From positions 434,001 through 498,000 of the forward strand of contig NZ_QPMM01000007.1 of assembly GCF_003419895.1 (NCBI RefSeq): DNA of 64,000 bases, in the 5' to 3' direction. Numbering within the stretch: the first letter of the stretch is position 1; every line of letters begins with the position of its first letter. Below are positions 25,051 through 33,289 of this stretch, one piece after another. This DNA is from Chitinophaga silvatica (GTDB lineage: Bacteria > Bacteroidota > Bacteroidia > Chitinophagales > Chitinophagaceae). Both the position numbers and the translations under genes were made by a program. The notes under the pieces were generated by a model. That model was given only the letters and a program-made list of their open reading frames with translations. It did no database searches and was not told where the DNA came from.

Positions 25051-26299
25051 TATCAATAGAAAATATATAAACTATCAGTGAGCAGAAGATACAGAAAGTT
25101 ACATACCAGTAGTAATATGGTTCGTGTCCGATCTTCTTAAAGTACAATGCTATTGGTTCGGCAGTGCCCCCAAACAGTGCCACTGTTATCGCATAAGGAA
25201 ACCCAACTCCTAATGCCCGTACTTCTGCAGGAAACATTTCAGCTTTTACCACCGCATTAATGGAAGTATAGCCACTTACAATAATAAGTGCAATCAGGAT
25301 GAGCCAGAATGCTGTCCATTCAGAGCTGGCATGACTAATACCTGTCAGCAATGGTACAGAGAATAAAGTACCTGCTACACCAAATCCAATCAGCAGTGGT
25401 TTACGGCCTATACTATCAGAAATCCAACCGAATAAGGGTTGTAAACAGGCAAAGATCAGCATCAGAAAGAAAGTGATCATGGTTGAACGCTCAATGCTGA
25501 TATGTACTGTATTTACCAGGAATTTCTGCATATAGGTAGTATAGGTGTAGAAGGCAAGCGTACCGCCCATTGTTAGTCCAACTACGGTTATTACTGCCCG
25601 CGGATGTTCCTTAAACAGTCGTTTTAAGGTGCCTTTACCTTTCTCGTTCTTTATCTTTTCAAAGGAGGTGGATTCCTGCATATGCTGACGCAGGTATAAT
25701 GCGAAAAAGGCCAGGGCAGCTCCTATAATGAATGGAATTCTCCAACCCCAGTCGTGCAACTGTTCCGGAGTAAGAAACACCTTTTGTAACAGCATCTGCA
25801 CTCCTAATGCAGTAAGCTGCCCACCTATCATTGTAACATATTGGAAGCTACTGTAGAAGCCTCTTAGTTCGCTTGTTGCAACCTCGCTTAAATAGGTGGC
25901 TGAAGTACCATATTCACCTCCTACGCTCAGGCCCTGTAATAATCGGGCAACAAGTAGTAATAGGGGAGCGAATACACCAACTGTATTGAAGGAAGGGGTA
26001 AATGCAATGAGCAGTGAGCCGAGCGACATCAGGAAAACGGAGAGGGTCATTGCTACTTTTCTGCCACTTCGGTCCGCAATTCGTCCGAATAGCCATCCTC
26101 CGATCGGGCGCATGAGGAAGCCTACGGCGAAAATGGCAGCTGTATTTAATAATTGGGCTGTATAGTTCCCTTTAGGAAAAAATACAGGGGCGAAATACAG
26201 AGAAAAAGTGCTGTAAATATACCAGTCGTACCACTCTACCAGATTCCCGGCAGAGCCTGTTAATATGGCTTTTACTCGCCAGGCATCAGGATGTTTCAT
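25016..26299 (-). CDS. MFS transporter, metabolite:H+ symporter (MHS) family
   Basis: A 427-residue, 12-helix transporter. It opens with the MHS/KgtP-ProP-ShiA signature (GNLVEWYDWYIYSTFSLYFAP). The loop 2-3 motif GRIADRSGRKVAM and the segment GLSVGGEYGTSATYLSEV follow, and there is a second GWISDSIGRKPLL in the other half. Family substrates are organic acids, shikimate or betaines taken up with protons; the substrate here is not readable. It is a single gene, and its stop lies inside the 3' end of rpiA. Confidence 0.93.
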   Translation of the reverse strand: MKHPDAWRVKAILTGSAGNLVEWYDWYIYSTFSLYFAPVFFPKGNYTAQLLNTAAIFAVGFLMRPIGGWLFGRIADRSGRKVAMTLSVFLMSLGSLLIAFTPSFNTVGVFAPLLLLVARLLQGLSVGGEYGTSATYLSEVATSELRGFYSSFQYVTMIGGQLTALGVQMLLQKVFLTPEQLHDWGWRIPFIIGAALAFFALYLRQHMQESTSFEKIKNEKGKGTLKRLFKEHPRAVITVVGLTMGGTLAFYTYTTYMQKFLVNTVHISIERSTMITFFLMLIFACLQPLFGWISDSIGRKPLLIGFGVAGTLFSVPLLTGISHASSEWTAFWLILIALIIVSGYTSINAVVKAEMFPAEVRALGVGFPYAITVALFGGTAEPIALYFKKIGHEPYYYWYVTFCIFCSLIVYIFSIDTKKTSLLDKDL

Positions 26300-26363
26300 A
26301 TATAATGCGAAAATATATTTTAATATGGAATTACAAATCAGTGCGGAAAAAATTGAAAAAAAA

Positions 26364-26394
26364 TTGGGTCGTATGCAATAAACGCCTATCTTCG
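26364..26394 (+). promoter_or_regulatory. Promoter of the cold-shock gene with long 5' leader
   Basis: TTG (26364-26366), a 20-bp spacer, then TATCTTCG (26387-26394), one base off TAnnTTTG. Transcription from here would give a leader of about 140 nt before the cold-shock ATG. Long structured leaders are typical for cold-inducible csp mRNAs; their thermosensing here is inferred. Confidence 0.5.
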
Positions 26395-26541
26395 TTGCGC
26401 TTCTTAAAGATATTGTATTTCAATTCTGTGTCAGAATTTTCTCTCATTCAGCTTTTTTTTACAGTTTTTCTTCTAGTCGCCCAGGTAGCCCCCTGTTTAT
26501 CAAAAGGCTAAATGTGTTCACAATTAAATATATAATATACA

Positions 26542-26733
26542 ATGCAAACAGGTGTAGTAAAATTTTTTAATGAAACTAAAGGTTTTGGATTCATTAAAAT
26601 CGAAGGTTCTGGACAGGAAATTTTTGTTCACGTATCTGGCATCAAAGAAAGCATCAGCGAGAATGACCGTGTAGTTTTTGATATAGAAGAAGGTAGAAAA
26701 GGACCTAATGCTGTTAACGTAAGATTAGCATAA
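26542..26733 (+). CDS. Cold-shock domain protein (CspA family)
   Basis: A 63-residue single cold-shock domain that binds single-stranded RNA and DNA and prevents unwanted mRNA structure. RNP1 is KGFGFI (residues 13-18) and RNP2 is EIFVHV (26-31). The aromatic binding residues F9, F15, F17 and F28 are present. Length and ending (GPNAVNVRLA) match family norms. It has a long leader upstream, a strong terminator at 26816-26850 downstream, and then a 387-base G-free tract. Confidence 0.97.
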   Translation: MQTGVVKFFNETKGFGFIKIEGSGQEIFVHVSGIKESISENDRVVFDIEEGRKGPNAVNVRLA

Positions 26734-26815
26734 TTAACTCGCAACTCGAGGTTTTATCTCGCAATGACGCTGAGTATTTTAGAGTCGCAAAGATTTAAAA
26801 CGAGTATAAATTTCT

Positions 26816-26850
26816 AAAGCGAAGATGATTTTTTCATCTTCGCTTTTTTT
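26816..26850 (+). terminator. Rho-independent terminator after the cold-shock gene
   Basis: AAAGCGAAGATGA (26816-26828) pairs perfectly with TCATCTTCGCTTT (26834-26846) around five T residues and ends in a seven-T run. Between the gene and this hairpin, 26757-26795 has degenerate pieces of the TTTCTCGC palindrome-family arm. Confidence 0.9.
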
Positions 26851-26934
26851 ATTTTCAATATTTAGATGGATGATCGCCTATCATTAAACTAAATATTGCT
26901 CCAAACTTTATCAGACTTTATAATCATTCCAAAG

Positions 26935-27321
26935 CCCATCAACCTAAATAATCATTAAAAAATTTATCAAACAAAAATTTAACAAACACCTCTACCATAT
27001 ACTTCTCCAAATCCCCATCAACCTAAAAAATCATTAAAAATCCATCAAACAAAAATTAATCAACTCCTCTACCATAATACTTCTCCAAATCCTCATCAAC
27101 CTAAATAATCATTAAAAATCCTCCAACCAAAAATTAATCAAAACTCCTCTACCATATACTTCTCCAAATCCCCATCAACCTAAAAAATCATTAAAAATCC
27201 ATCAACCAAAAATTTAACCAAACACCTCTACCATAATACTTTTCCAAATCCCCATCAACCTAAAAAATCATTAATAATTTCCATCATTATATAATCAATC
27301 TAAAATCATCTAAAATTCTTT
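26935..27321 (+). repeat. G-free tandem repeat array, 78-80 bp units
   Basis: I find no guanine on the + strand for 387 consecutive bases. Within it the anchor CATCAACCTAA recurs at 26937, 27016, 27094, 27173 and 27253, giving four units of 79, 78, 79 and 80 bp. Each unit also holds CTCTACCATA and ACTTCTCCAAAT or a close variant. Units 1 and 3 share ATATAC and units 2 and 4 share ATAATAC, so a roughly 157-bp dimer was itself duplicated. Stops occur in all frames, so it is noncoding. A plus-strand RNA would contain only A, C and U and be almost unstructured. Confidence 0.92.
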
Positions 27322-27330
27322 GCCACTCTG

Positions 27331-27380
27331 CCTCCCTTTGCTTCTTTGCGAGAAACCTCCCTTTGCTCCTTTGCGAGAAA
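27331..27380. repeat. Two 25-bp tandem copies ending TTTGCGAGAAA
   Basis: CCTCCCTTTGC followed by TTCTTTGCGAGAAA at 27331-27355 repeats with one mismatch at 27356-27380. The common end TTTGCGAGAAA is the outer tip of palindromes A and B. These look like decayed or partial relatives placed just before the helicase gene. Confidence 0.75.
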
Positions 27381-27393
27381 CCTCGTATATTCG
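27363..27393 (+). promoter_or_regulatory. Candidate promoter of the helicase gene
   Basis: TTG (27363-27365), a 20-bp spacer and TATATTCG (27386-27393), one base off TAnnTTTG, 22 bp before the ATG. The -33 element lies inside the second 25-bp repeat copy. Confidence 0.45.
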
Positions 27394-27414
27394 CCCTTTT
27401 CAATGCAATAAATA

Positions 27415-29643
27415 ATGCCCCAACCGGATAGTTCAAATATCATCTTTCACCTGGCGGCAGATTTCATAAACCATACGAACCGCCACATTTTCCTGACTGG
27501 TAAAGCCGGTACAGGTAAAACTACTTTTCTTAAATACATAAAAGAAAATACCCGTAAAAACACAATTGTAGTTGCACCTACCGGTGTAGCTGCCATTAAT
27601 GCCGGCGGCGTTACGATGCACTCCTTCTTTCAGCTACCTTTCGGACCTTATATCCCGGGTACTAAAAGAGGTTTTAGCCCAGATGATATCAGCACCACAG
27701 ACAAACATAGCCTCTTCAGAAATATTAGATTTACCAACGATAAGAAGGTATTGCTCCAGGAAATGGAACTACTGATCATCGATGAGGTAAGTATGGTAAG
27801 AGCAGACATGCTCGATGCTATTGATGCTATTCTGCGTCACTTCAGAAATAAACCTTTGCTCCCCTTTGGTGGTGTGCAGGTACTCTATATCGGGGATCTT
27901 TACCAGTTACCGCCTGTAGTGCCGGATAACGAATGGAGTATGCTGTCTGAATACTACGACAGCATCTTCTTTTTCGCTTCAAAAGCGGTTGAACAAAGCC
28001 CTCCTCTGTATATAGAACTGAAAAAAATATACAGACAAAATGAACAACTCTTCATCGATATTCTGAACAGAGTCAGAAATAGTGAAGTCTTACATACCGA
28101 TCTTCAGTTGCTCAACGAAAAATATGATCCAACCTTCAAGGGAGAAGATGAGGAATATATAGTACTGACAACTCACAATAGAAAAGCCGACGAGATCAAT
28201 GCCCGCCGATTAGCAGAAATGCCGGGAAAAGTATTTCGCTTTGAAGGCAAGATTGATGGCGATTTTAGCGATAAGGCATTACCAACAGAACTACTGCTAC
28301 AACTGAAAGTTGGTGCCCAGGTAATGTTCCTGAAAAATGATCTGGCACAACCCCGTAGGTATTACAACGGGAAACTGGCTATCGTTAAGGAAATTCAGGA
28401 CGAAGAAATTATTTTGGTATTAGCGGGTTCTCATGAAGAACTGAAATTGGGAAAAGAAACCTGGAGAAATATCCGCTACTCCTTTAATCCGGAAGATAAT
28501 AGCATTGAAGAGGAAGAAATTGGGAGTTTTACCCAATTCCCTATTCGCCTGGCATGGGCTATTACTATTCATAAAAGCCAGGGCTTAACCTTCGAACAGG
28601 CTATCATTGATGCCGGTTACGCTTTTGCTCCCGGTCAGGTATATGTGGCACTGAGCCGTTGTACCTCCCTGGATGGATTGGTACTTCATTCCAGAATTGG
28701 ACATGGAAGTATTAAAACCGACAGACAGGTAATTGCATTCGCAGAAATGGAGAATGAAGCCAACGAATTAGTGGTACTGCTGGAAATGGAGAGGAAGAAG
28801 TACCAGGCAACCGCCTTGCTGCAGTTGTTCGACTGGTACAGAATGCAAACAACCATGCGAAGCTTTGCTGTATGGATTCAGGATAAAAAACTCCCGGATT
28901 TCGATGCCGCTCTTAAACTTAGCAGAGCATTGTCGGCCAAAGTGGAGCAGCAAACTGAAGTGGCTGCCAAATTCGTTCTCCAGTTACATCAGTTGCTCGA
29001 TACCGCAGTGCAAACCGGTGAAATGGAACCATTAAGAGAAAGAGTGAGTAAAGCTATCGGTTACTTCACTCAAAGCATATACGAAGATATTATTCAGCCT
29101 ATTCAGGAAGAAATAACTGCTGTTAAGAAAGCGAAGGCTAAAAAGTATCTGCTACAGCTCATGGCGCTGGAAGCCGATTGCTGGAGCAAATTAAGGCATG
29201 TCTGGGAAGTAGAATATGCCGACCTGAAATTTACTACCGGGCTCAAAGATTACTTGAAACTCAGAGAGGGTGCGGCTGCAGAAATAGCTCCGGTAAAAGA
29301 AAAAGCCAGTGGAAAAGTGGAAAGAGGCAGTAGCCGCCGCGGCACACTGGAACTTTATTTGAGTGGAAAAGCGATCGCAGATATTGCCACTATCAGGCAA
29401 TTGGCTGTTGGTACTATTGAAAGCCATCTTGCTCAATGTGTGGAGGCAGGAGAAATGGACATAGAAAAATTCGTTTCGGAGAAAACAATGCGTTTAATAC
29501 TTAAACATATTGGTGAATTGGGTGCTACCGCCGCCGGCCCAATTAAAGAAAGAGTGGGAGAGGCAGCCAGTTATGCCGAAATCCGTGCTGTGCAATGGTA
29601 TTTGAAGAAAAAACAGGAAGAAAAGATAATGAGTGATAACTAA
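27415..29643 (+). CDS. Pif1/RecD-like DNA helicase with C-terminal HTH domain
   Basis: A 742-residue superfamily 1B helicase. Walker A is GKAGTGKT (29-36), motif Ia is VVAPTGVAAINAGG, and Walker B is IIDEVSM (121-127). IGDLYQLPPV (motif III) and AITIHKSQGLTFEQAIID (motif V) plus YVALSRC (motif VI) complete the set. The C-terminal 100 residues carry a helix-turn-helix of the kind found in Bacteroidota helicases (GTLELYLSGKAIADIA and VGTIESHLAQCVEAGE). It should move 5' to 3' on ssDNA and resolve forks or structured DNA. It stands alone between the G-free array and its own terminator. Confidence 0.9.
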   Translation: MPQPDSSNIIFHLAADFINHTNRHIFLTGKAGTGKTTFLKYIKENTRKNTIVVAPTGVAAINAGGVTMHSFFQLPFGPYIPGTKRGFSPDDISTTDKHSLFRNIRFTNDKKVLLQEMELLIIDEVSMVRADMLDAIDAILRHFRNKPLLPFGGVQVLYIGDLYQLPPVVPDNEWSMLSEYYDSIFFFASKAVEQSPPLYIELKKIYRQNEQLFIDILNRVRNSEVLHTDLQLLNEKYDPTFKGEDEEYIVLTTHNRKADEINARRLAEMPGKVFRFEGKIDGDFSDKALPTELLLQLKVGAQVMFLKNDLAQPRRYYNGKLAIVKEIQDEEIILVLAGSHEELKLGKETWRNIRYSFNPEDNSIEEEEIGSFTQFPIRLAWAITIHKSQGLTFEQAIIDAGYAFAPGQVYVALSRCTSLDGLVLHSRIGHGSIKTDRQVIAFAEMENEANELVVLLEMERKKYQATALLQLFDWYRMQTTMRSFAVWIQDKKLPDFDAALKLSRALSAKVEQQTEVAAKFVLQLHQLLDTAVQTGEMEPLRERVSKAIGYFTQSIYEDIIQPIQEEITAVKKAKAKKYLLQLMALEADCWSKLRHVWEVEYADLKFTTGLKDYLKLREGAAAEIAPVKEKASGKVERGSSRRGTLELYLSGKAIADIATIRQLAVGTIESHLAQCVEAGEMDIEKFVSEKTMRLILKHIGELGATAAGPIKERVGEAASYAEIRAVQWYLKKKQEEKIMSDN

Positions 29644-29673
29644 TTAGGTTTAATATCGCTGAAAGCAGGACAG

Positions 29674-29708
29674 ACCGGGTTGCTACCAACAACCCGGTTT
29701 TTTATTTT
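29674..29708 (+). terminator. Rho-independent terminator after the helicase
   Basis: ACCGGGTTG (29674-29682) pairs perfectly with CAACCCGGT (29690-29698) around a 7-nt loop and is followed by TTTTTATTTTT. Confidence 0.92.
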
Positions 29709-29772
29709 TATCCGGTGAAAATTGTGCTAGTAACCGGTAAAAAAGAGGGAGGAATACTAGTAGGCTGACAAC

Positions 29773-29780
29773 TAAATTTG
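29773..29780 (+). promoter_or_regulatory. -7 box for the lut operon
   Basis: TAAATTTG matches TAnnTTTG exactly, 32 bp before the chosen lutA start. No TTG appears at the usual -33 distance, which suggests activator dependence. Confidence 0.5.
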
Positions 29781-29812
29781 CAAGGCTGGATGACTATTAA
29801 ACCATTTTGATC

Positions 29813-30568
29813 GTGAAAGTAGGATTATTTATTCCATGTTATATCGACCAGTTCTACCCACAGGTTGGTATTGCCACACTGCAACTCCTCGAAAAATTAG
29901 GATGTGAAGTGGCATTTCCTCAAGGACAAACATGCTGCGGACAACCTATGGCTAATTCGGGGTACGAACATCTGACCCATCAATGCAATAGCTTGTTTAT
30001 TGAGAATTTCGAAAGCTTCGATTATATAGTGGGGCCTTCTGGTAGTTGTGTGTTACATATTAAAGACCATCTGCACGACCCCGCAAAAGAAGCACAGGCC
30101 ACTAAAATTCGCCACCGGATATATGAACTAACCGAATTTCTTACAGATATATTAAAGGTTAGCAGTTTACCCGCCTCTTTCCCTTTTAAGATCGGATTGC
30201 ATCAGAGTTGCCACGGCCAAAGAGGATTGGGCCTTGCACAAATGAGCGAGCTGGTAGCCTCCCCATTTTCAAAACCTGAAAAGTTGTTGAAATTGGTGAA
30301 AGGTGCAGAATTAGTGGAACTGGGAAGAAAAGATGAGTGCTGCGGATTCGGAGGTACATTCTGTGTTACAGAAGAAGCCATATCAGTAAAAATGGGTAAA
30401 GATCGTATAGTCGACCATGTTAATAGCGGAGCAGAAGTGATTACCGGAACCGATGTGAGTTGTCTTATGCATCTCGAAGGCATCCTGCGCCGACAAGGCT
30501 CGAAGATTAAAGTAATGCATATTGCTGAAATTTTAAATCAACCTACCGATGAGCAGGCAAACAGTTGA
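29813..30568 (+). CDS. lutA: Lactate utilization protein LutA (YkgE-type CCG domain protein)
   Basis: A 251-residue subunit of the LutABC L-lactate dehydrogenase system. I chose GTG 29813 because family members open with MKVxLFIPCY; an in-frame TTG at 29807 is less likely. Two CCG iron-sulfur motifs are present: C41-C42-G43 in QTCCGQPMANSG and C176-C177-G178 in DECCGFGGTFC. In Bacillus subtilis this complex oxidises L-lactate to pyruvate and is needed for growth on lactate. The lutB start overlaps the last 20 bp. Confidence 0.95.
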   Translation: MKVGLFIPCYIDQFYPQVGIATLQLLEKLGCEVAFPQGQTCCGQPMANSGYEHLTHQCNSLFIENFESFDYIVGPSGSCVLHIKDHLHDPAKEAQATKIRHRIYELTEFLTDILKVSSLPASFPFKIGLHQSCHGQRGLGLAQMSELVASPFSKPEKLLKLVKGAELVELGRKDECCGFGGTFCVTEEAISVKMGKDRIVDHVNSGAEVITGTDVSCLMHLEGILRRQGSKIKVMHIAEILNQPTDEQANS

Positions 30569-31928
30569 TCATGCAACCCTGGCCGACAGGTTTAACGAAA
30601 ATGAGCCAAGAGTGAACTGGCATGATGAAACACTTTGGTGGGTGCGTGCCAAAAGAGATAAGATGGCCTGGAGTATACCTGAGTGGGAGTTGTTGCGCGA
30701 AACGGCATCACATATCAAGCTGCATGCTTTGGGTAACCTGCACGATTATCTTTTACAGTTTGAGGAACAGGCGAAACTTAATGGAGCCATCGTCCATTGG
30801 GCATCAGATGCAGAAGAGCATAACAGAATTGTTACAGAGATTCTTCAGAAGCATCAGGCTAAGCGGATTGTGAAGAGTAAGTCGATGCTTACGGAAGAAT
30901 GTCATCTCAATCCTCATCTGGCAGCACATGGAATTGAAGTAATAGATACCGATCTGGGAGAAAGAATTGTACAGTTGGCGAAGGAGCCACCAAGTCATAT
31001 CGTTCTTCCCTGTATTCATAAGAAGAAAGAAGAAATAGGGGAATTGTTTCATGAGCATCTGGGAACACCGGCCGGAAATGCAGATCCGCAGTTTCTTACA
31101 GCCGCAGCCCGGTTGCATTTGCGCAAGGAGTTCCTGCAATCTAAAGTAGCGATTACAGGAGTAAATTTTGCGGTGGCGGAAACAGGTGAGATGGTGGTTT
31201 GTACGAATGAAGGAAATGCCGATATGGGGGCGCATCTGGCGGATGTGCATATTGCTTGTATGGGTATTGAGAAGATCATTCCTCAGCGTAAGCATTTAGG
31301 GGTGTTTTTAAGGCTGCTGGCACGTAGTGCAACCGGACAACCAATTACCACCTATTCGAGCCATTTCAGGAAGCCCGGAGAGGGCAAAGAACTGCATATA
31401 GTTTTGGTAGATAATGGAAGATCCAGGCAGTTGGGGAGAGAGGATTTCAGGAATTCGTTAAAGTGTATCCGTTGTGGTGCCTGTATGAACACCTGCCCGG
31501 TTTACAGGAGGAGTGGAGGGCATAGCTATCATACTGCGGTAGCAGGGCCTATAGGGTCTATTCTGGCGCCGAATCTGGATATGAAAGCCTATGCAGATTT
31601 ACCATTTGCTTCCACATTATGTGGCTCCTGTTCAAATGTATGCCCGGTTAAAATTGATATTCATCAGCAGTTATATAAATGGCGTCAGGTATTAGTACAG
31701 GAAGGATATACTCCGGCTACTAAAACAGTAGCAATGAAAGTGATGAATGGGGTGCTGTCTAGTCCTAAAACCTATAAGGCCGCAGGAAAGATGGGAAGAT
31801 GGGTGATGAAAGCCTTCCCGAAAATGGTAAACAATAAATTGAATCCCTGGTATAAGCAGCGGGAAATGCCAGCGCCACCGGCCCAGTCATTTTCTGAGTG
31901 GTACAAAAAAAATAAGCAATCTTCATGA
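30549..31928 (+). CDS. lutB: Lactate utilization iron-sulfur protein LutB
   Basis: A 459-residue LUD-domain plus ferredoxin-domain protein. The N-terminal LUD domain (about residues 60-290) contains AVAETGEMVVCTNEGNADM. Two 4Fe-4S clusters follow: C306, C309, C312 and C316 in CIRCGACMNTCPVY, and C358, C361 and C365 in CGSCSNVCPVKID. It passes electrons from lactate in the LutABC complex. It overlaps lutA by 20 bp and lutC by 4 bp, so the three are translationally linked. Length is normal for the family. Confidence 0.95.
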   Translation: MSRQTVDHATLADRFNENEPRVNWHDETLWWVRAKRDKMAWSIPEWELLRETASHIKLHALGNLHDYLLQFEEQAKLNGAIVHWASDAEEHNRIVTEILQKHQAKRIVKSKSMLTEECHLNPHLAAHGIEVIDTDLGERIVQLAKEPPSHIVLPCIHKKKEEIGELFHEHLGTPAGNADPQFLTAAARLHLRKEFLQSKVAITGVNFAVAETGEMVVCTNEGNADMGAHLADVHIACMGIEKIIPQRKHLGVFLRLLARSATGQPITTYSSHFRKPGEGKELHIVLVDNGRSRQLGREDFRNSLKCIRCGACMNTCPVYRRSGGHSYHTAVAGPIGSILAPNLDMKAYADLPFASTLCGSCSNVCPVKIDIHQQLYKWRQVLVQEGYTPATKTVAMKVMNGVLSSPKTYKAAGKMGRWVMKAFPKMVNNKLNPWYKQREMPAPPAQSFSEWYKKNKQSS

Positions 31929-32494
31929 GTAGCAGAGAGAGAATATTAGCAGCAATCAAACAAAACCAGCCTGAGCCGAGTGCGTTACCAGGATTGAATG
32001 ACTTATCTGGAAATATGCCCTCCACAATTGCTGCTTACAGGAAGGTGCTGGAGGCATTGGGAGGCACTGTGTTTGAAATTAATAATGTGGAGGATATTCC
32101 CAATATTTTGAAAGCACAATATCCTGAATTAACACGGATTGCAGATGCCAGAGAGAAATCACCATCATGGGCCAACGAAGATCCGCATATGCTCGAAAAT
32201 GTTGATATGGCTATTGTGCAGGGACAGTGGGGTGTAGCAGAGAATGGAGCGATTTGGTTGGCTGAAGAAGATTTACAGGTTAGAGTATTACCATTTATTT
32301 GTCAGCATCTGTCGATTGTATTAAAGGCCGACAAAATTCTGGCCACGATGCACGATGCCTATGATGTAATAGGAACCATCAATACCGGATTCGGTGTTTT
32401 TATTGCAGGGCCGTCAAAGACCGCAGATATTGAGCAGTCGCTGGTTTTAGGAGCACATGGTGCCAAAAGTTTAGCCGTATTCATATTAATATAA
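31925..32494 (+). CDS. lutC: Lactate utilization protein LutC (LUD domain)
   Basis: A 189-residue LUD-domain subunit of the lactate oxidation complex. The family core IVQGQWGVAENGAIWL and the closing GFGVFIAGPSKTADIEQSLVLGAHG are present. It overlaps lutB by ATGA. This is the third and last gene of a compact lutABC operon. Operon regulation is not visible beyond the -7 box; no LutR-type or LldR-type gene is adjacent. Confidence 0.95.
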   Translation: MSSRERILAAIKQNQPEPSALPGLNDLSGNMPSTIAAYRKVLEALGGTVFEINNVEDIPNILKAQYPELTRIADAREKSPSWANEDPHMLENVDMAIVQGQWGVAENGAIWLAEEDLQVRVLPFICQHLSIVLKADKILATMHDAYDVIGTINTGFGVFIAGPSKTADIEQSLVLGAHGAKSLAVFILI

Positions 32495-32518
32495 TACCCC
32501 GAAGCATATACGTATATG

Positions 32519-32604
32519 ATATGCCTCAAAGGCGTAAGACAGCAGAAATATCTTATGGGCAAAATAGATCAATGCTATTGCTGTTTTACGTCTTTGAGGC
32601 ATAT
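32519..32604 (+). repeat. Long hairpin downstream of lutC
   Basis: The 26-bp arms 32519-32544 and 32579-32604 differ at two positions. In a plus-strand transcript both become G-U pairs, so the RNA stem is unbroken, with a 34-nt loop. It starts 24 bp after the lutC stop. It could be a 3' stabilising or terminating structure, or a small repeat element; a modest T-rich tract follows later. Confidence 0.7.
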
Positions 32605-32802
32605 TATTTTAACGCTAATAATATTTTAATTCTTTTCTTCCTCAATTATTTATTGTACTTTTTCATTACCAATTCAATTGATTTAGAATGTAAATTGGTA
32701 TAATGTTTGTTCAGTTGGAGCGATTGAAAATCTCGACGCAGTAATTTAACCATATTATTATTAGACCATATCAAACTGCGTTAACCGTAAAATTGAAAGA
32801 CC

Positions 32803-32934
32803 ATGAATCATGTTATCATCACTTTAGAGCAGATGGGATGTAAGAATGCCTTCCAGCCACCAATCGGAGTGCATATTGTAAGCAGAGCACACAAGCTTCA
32901 TCATAAAAGTTTGGGATCATTACGGTATAAATAG
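32803..32934 (+). CDS. Possible 43-residue small protein
   Basis: An ATG-to-TAG frame in the long gap before the polysaccharide operon, too short for usual gene calling. The product begins MNHVIITLEQMGCKNAFQPP and ends HHKSLGSLRYK; it is basic, His-rich and has one Cys. Purine-rich sequence ATTGAAAGACC precedes the start. I recognise no family. A hairpin with 9-bp arms (32968-32976 and 32982-32990) lies 33 bp after its stop. It may be a leader peptide or chance. Confidence 0.3.
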   Translation: MNHVIITLEQMGCKNAFQPPIGVHIVSRAHKLHHKSLGSLRYK

Positions 32935-32967
32935 GATGCTTATAAAATCGCCAGGCATATTTCGTAT

Positions 32968-32990
32968 ATTCTTATAAGTTATATAAGAAT
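32968..32990. repeat. AT-rich 9-bp hairpin
   Basis: ATTCTTATA and TATAAGAAT flank the loop AGTTA. It could be a weak terminator for the small frame upstream or a protein-binding site before the polysaccharide promoter. Confidence 0.5.
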
Positions 32991-33145
32991 AAAATTGAAA
33001 GCTAGCTGATGGATTGATCAGAGAGATCGAATATAATAGTCGGTCTGGGTTTGTATTGCGTGTATGTGAAACCGTAGCGGAAAAAAATTATCCACACTTT
33101 ACGTTTTCATAACAACACATATCAATTTTAGTTATTACTTTGCAA

Positions 33146-33153
33146 TAACTTTG
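33146..33153 (+). promoter_or_regulatory. -7 box for the polysaccharide operon
   Basis: TAACTTTG matches TAnnTTTG exactly and precedes the first operon gene by 136 bp, leaving a long leader. The 11-mer CCATATCAAAC occurs just downstream (33166-33176) and also at 32766-32776, and may be a regulator site. No UpxY/NusG-like antiterminator gene is present. Confidence 0.5.
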
Positions 33154-33289
33154 AAAACCGAATAACCATATCAAACCCAACGTATCGACTATTAACACTG
33201 TGAGCTATGAGAACCTTTTTCGGGTAGCAGGGATTTAGTTGATCAGCCGAGCGTTCGCATTTTATAACCATATCTTATTATTGAAACCT

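Noticed and set aside
26935..27321. CRISPR array
   Set aside because: The units repeat in full at 78-80 bp, with no conserved short repeat alternating with unique spacers and no cas genes nearby.
32521..32703. 60-codon frame after lutC
   Set aside because: It begins inside the long hairpin, and its Phe/Leu/Asn-rich tail reflects AT-rich DNA. The hairpin explains the sequence better.
32705..32750. tRNA-like segment (GTTCAGTTGGAGCG)
   Set aside because: It resembles a D-arm, but no acceptor or T-arm pairing is present at tRNA spacing.
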